A stretch of 6,634 nt of DNA, taken from a bacterium. Lineage in GTDB: Bacteria > Patescibacteriota > Saccharimonadia > Saccharimonadales > Saccharimonadaceae. Made by a program: the position numbers and the translations under genes. Below are positions 5,706 to 6,634 of the stretch, in pieces; position 1 is the stretch's first letter, and the number at the start of each line of letters is the position of its first letter. The notes beneath the pieces were generated by a model. It was not told where the DNA came from. It worked only from the letters and a program-made list of their open reading frames with translations, and made no database searches. The stretch lies in the NCBI GenBank assembly GCA_030428585.1, contig JAUIDL010000038.1:1-6634 (forward strand), in the 5' to 3' direction.

Positions 5706-5714
5706 AGTATACCA
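5706..5714 (-). promoter_or_regulatory. Extended -10 promoter of tsaD
   Basis: The minus strand reads TGGTATACT: TATACT at 5711-5706 with a TGn extension whose TG belongs to the upstream ATG at 5715. The hexamer ends 8 nt before the GTG at 5697, so the mRNA would have a leader of about 0-2 nt. No convincing -35 is present. Confidence 0.55.
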
Positions 5715-5739
5715 TTTCTTAACTGAGGACGGGTTGGGC

Positions 5740-5768
5740 TTGTCGGTGTGATGCTTGACGCGCACAAT
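5740..5768 (+). promoter_or_regulatory. Candidate promoter of the secreted protein gene
   Basis: TTGTCG (5740-5745), a 17-bp spacer, and CACAAT (5763-5768) are an acceptable but weak pair. The predicted start near 5775 gives a leader of about 23 nt containing the AGAAGG site. A TTGACG at 5755-5760 is too close to CACAAT to be its -35, but could serve another -10 that I do not find. Confidence 0.35.
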
Positions 5769-5783
5769 AGAAAGAACGGACCA

Positions 5784-5789
5784 AGAAGG
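5784..5789 (+). promoter_or_regulatory. Ribosome binding site of the secreted protein gene
   Basis: AGAAGG lies 8 nt before the ATG at 5798. This spacing, and the signal peptide that begins there, select this ATG over the out-of-frame ATG at 5794. An in-frame TAG at 5768-5770 rules out any longer start. Confidence 0.65.
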
Positions 5790-5797
5790 GAAAATGT

Positions 5798-6634
5798 ATG
5801 CGAAAAGCAGTCGCTTTTGGTGTGTTTTTGGTGGGTGCGGTCGTTTTTGGTACTGGTAGTGAGGTGTCTGCCCTGTGGGAGCAGGCTGATCAGTTGCCGT
5901 ATGTGTCGTCGTATCGGGAAGCTAGTTTTTATCACGATTCGCCATGTGGTGGTCGTTGGCAGATTGTGTCGATCGGTAACGGGACGTATCGAGCGTGCGT
6001 CTACGGTGATCCGACAGAGGTGCGATTTATGTTATATGCCTCACCTTCAGGCCTCAAACCGGCGGTACAATTTCCCTATGAATTGAATGCCTATCCCGTG
6101 CGGGGTATCTGTGAAGATGGACTTGGCTGTTCATATTCAGCAGTGACCGATACACTGTTGTCGAAGGAATACGGTGATTTTTCTCGATTTAACGGCGTGC
6201 TCCATCACACATTCAGCCAAGATCTCGTATTTGACCCTGCGACAAGGGAATATCGATGGATAGGACCAAAAGGGGAGACAGTACGAGATACTAGTGGTGC
6301 GGCACTCGAAATCAACGCGGCTTCAATAGCAGGATCGGGTGAGTGGGCGGTGTTTGAATGGCGAAACCGGGGTATCGTCACGCTCAACGTGTTCACTGGG
6401 GAGACAAAACGAGTCCTGGCGCCTGGGTATCCGTATGGTGTCGGGCGCGATCCGAGTATGGAGGTTGGTATCAGTGATGACGGGAGTACCGTTGCGTTAT
6501 CTGGCAGAAATGTGGGTTTCGTCTTGATTCGCGTGACGAACGATTGTGGCGATGAGCCGACGCTCCAAAGTCCAGCGCAGTTTAGTTCGTCAAACATCCC
6601 TTGTCAGAAGACTGGTGCGAATATCCACACTATT
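5798..6634 (+). CDS. Secreted beta-propeller-like protein, C-terminus missing
   Basis: An open frame of 279 codons runs to the window edge with no stop. The N-terminus is a clear Sec signal peptide: basic MRK, hydrophobic core AVAFGVFLVGAVVFGTG (4-20), and a likely signal peptidase I cut after VSA (residue 25). There is no lipobox cysteine. The mature part is rich in aromatic residues, Gly and beta-strand patterns and has six cysteines (50, 67, 105, 111, 250, 269), consistent with disulfides outside the membrane. Segments such as SGEWAVFEWRNRGIVTLNVF (180-199, followed by TGETKRV) and ISDDGSTVALSGRNVGFVLI (225-244) resemble PD40/WD40-type blades (S-x-DG-x-x-VA). No catalytic motif is visible in this part; an enzymatic or binding domain may follow beyond the edge. 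It is divergent from tsaD. Surface display or secretion is well supported, the propeller is an inference, and the function is unknown. Confidence 0.85.
   Translation, partial: MRKAVAFGVFLVGAVVFGTGSEVSALWEQADQLPYVSSYREASFYHDSPCGGRWQIVSIGNGTYRACVYGDPTEVRFMLYASPSGLKPAVQFPYELNAYPVRGICEDGLGCSYSAVTDTLLSKEYGDFSRFNGVLHHTFSQDLVFDPATREYRWIGPKGETVRDTSGAALEINAASIAGSGEWAVFEWRNRGIVTLNVFTGETKRVLAPGYPYGVGRDPSMEVGISDDGSTVALSGRNVGFVLIRVTNDCGDEPTLQSPAQFSSSNIPCQKTGANIHTI

Noticed and set aside
5748..6086. A 112-codon plus-strand frame at the start of the secreted protein gene
   Set aside because: It overlaps the signal-peptide gene in another frame; the 5798 frame has a Shine-Dalgarno, a clear signal peptide and stays open to the window edge.
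6205..6597. A 130-codon minus-strand frame
   Set aside because: It is antisense to the secreted protein gene, low in recognisable structure, and has no promoter or ribosome site.

Overview
The window looks like a piece of a Candidate Phyla Radiation genome, most likely Candidatus Saccharibacteria (TM7). This is an inference from family resemblance, not a database match. The clues are the short CPR-style valyl-tRNA synthetase, a FemX/FemAB-type peptidoglycan bridge enzyme (which implies a Gram-positive-like wall), a TsaD with a short linker insertion, a compact layout, and very short or absent mRNA leaders. The standard genetic code fits every gene.

Layout: (1) 1-93, minus strand: N-terminal 31 codons of a probable DUF4190-like membrane protein, cut by the window edge. 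It is divergent from (2) a plus-strand HIT-family nucleotide hydrolase (156-551). (3) 637-969, plus: a 110-residue two-helix membrane protein of unknown function with its own sigma70-like promoter (TTGACA, 17 bp, extended -10). It converges, 10 bp apart, with (4) valS (980-3526, minus), complete, with editing domain and C-terminal coiled-coil arm. (5) 3605-4582, plus: FemAB/FemX-type aminoacyltransferase, divergent from valS across 78 bp and converging, 23 bp apart, with (6) tsaD (4606-5697, minus). (7) 5798-6634, plus: a secreted protein with signal peptide and beta-propeller-like segments, running off the right edge. It is divergent from tsaD. About 95% of the window is coding. I see no tRNA, rRNA, CRISPR array, insertion sequence or attachment site, and no gene-free stretch over 100 bases.

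Functional theme: four of the seven genes touch tRNA charging or modification. ValRS charges tRNA-Val; TsaD installs t6A37 on ANN-decoding tRNAs; Fem enzymes spend aminoacyl-tRNA on cell-wall cross-bridges; HIT/HINT enzymes hydrolyse nucleotide by-products, including aminoacyl-adenylates. Every gene here appears to have its own promoter, so this is a neighbourhood and not an operon.

The most interesting signal is in the short intergenic gaps. Two genes (HIT, femAB) have a -10 hexamer ending exactly 6 nt before the ATG, so predicted transcription starts on the A of the start codon (leaderless). tsaD is nearly the same, with a GTG start. Four of the seven promoters carry a TGn extended -10 with little or no -35. 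The divergent promoters are packed so closely that two RNA polymerases could not bind together, and one (valS) sits inside an inverted repeat.
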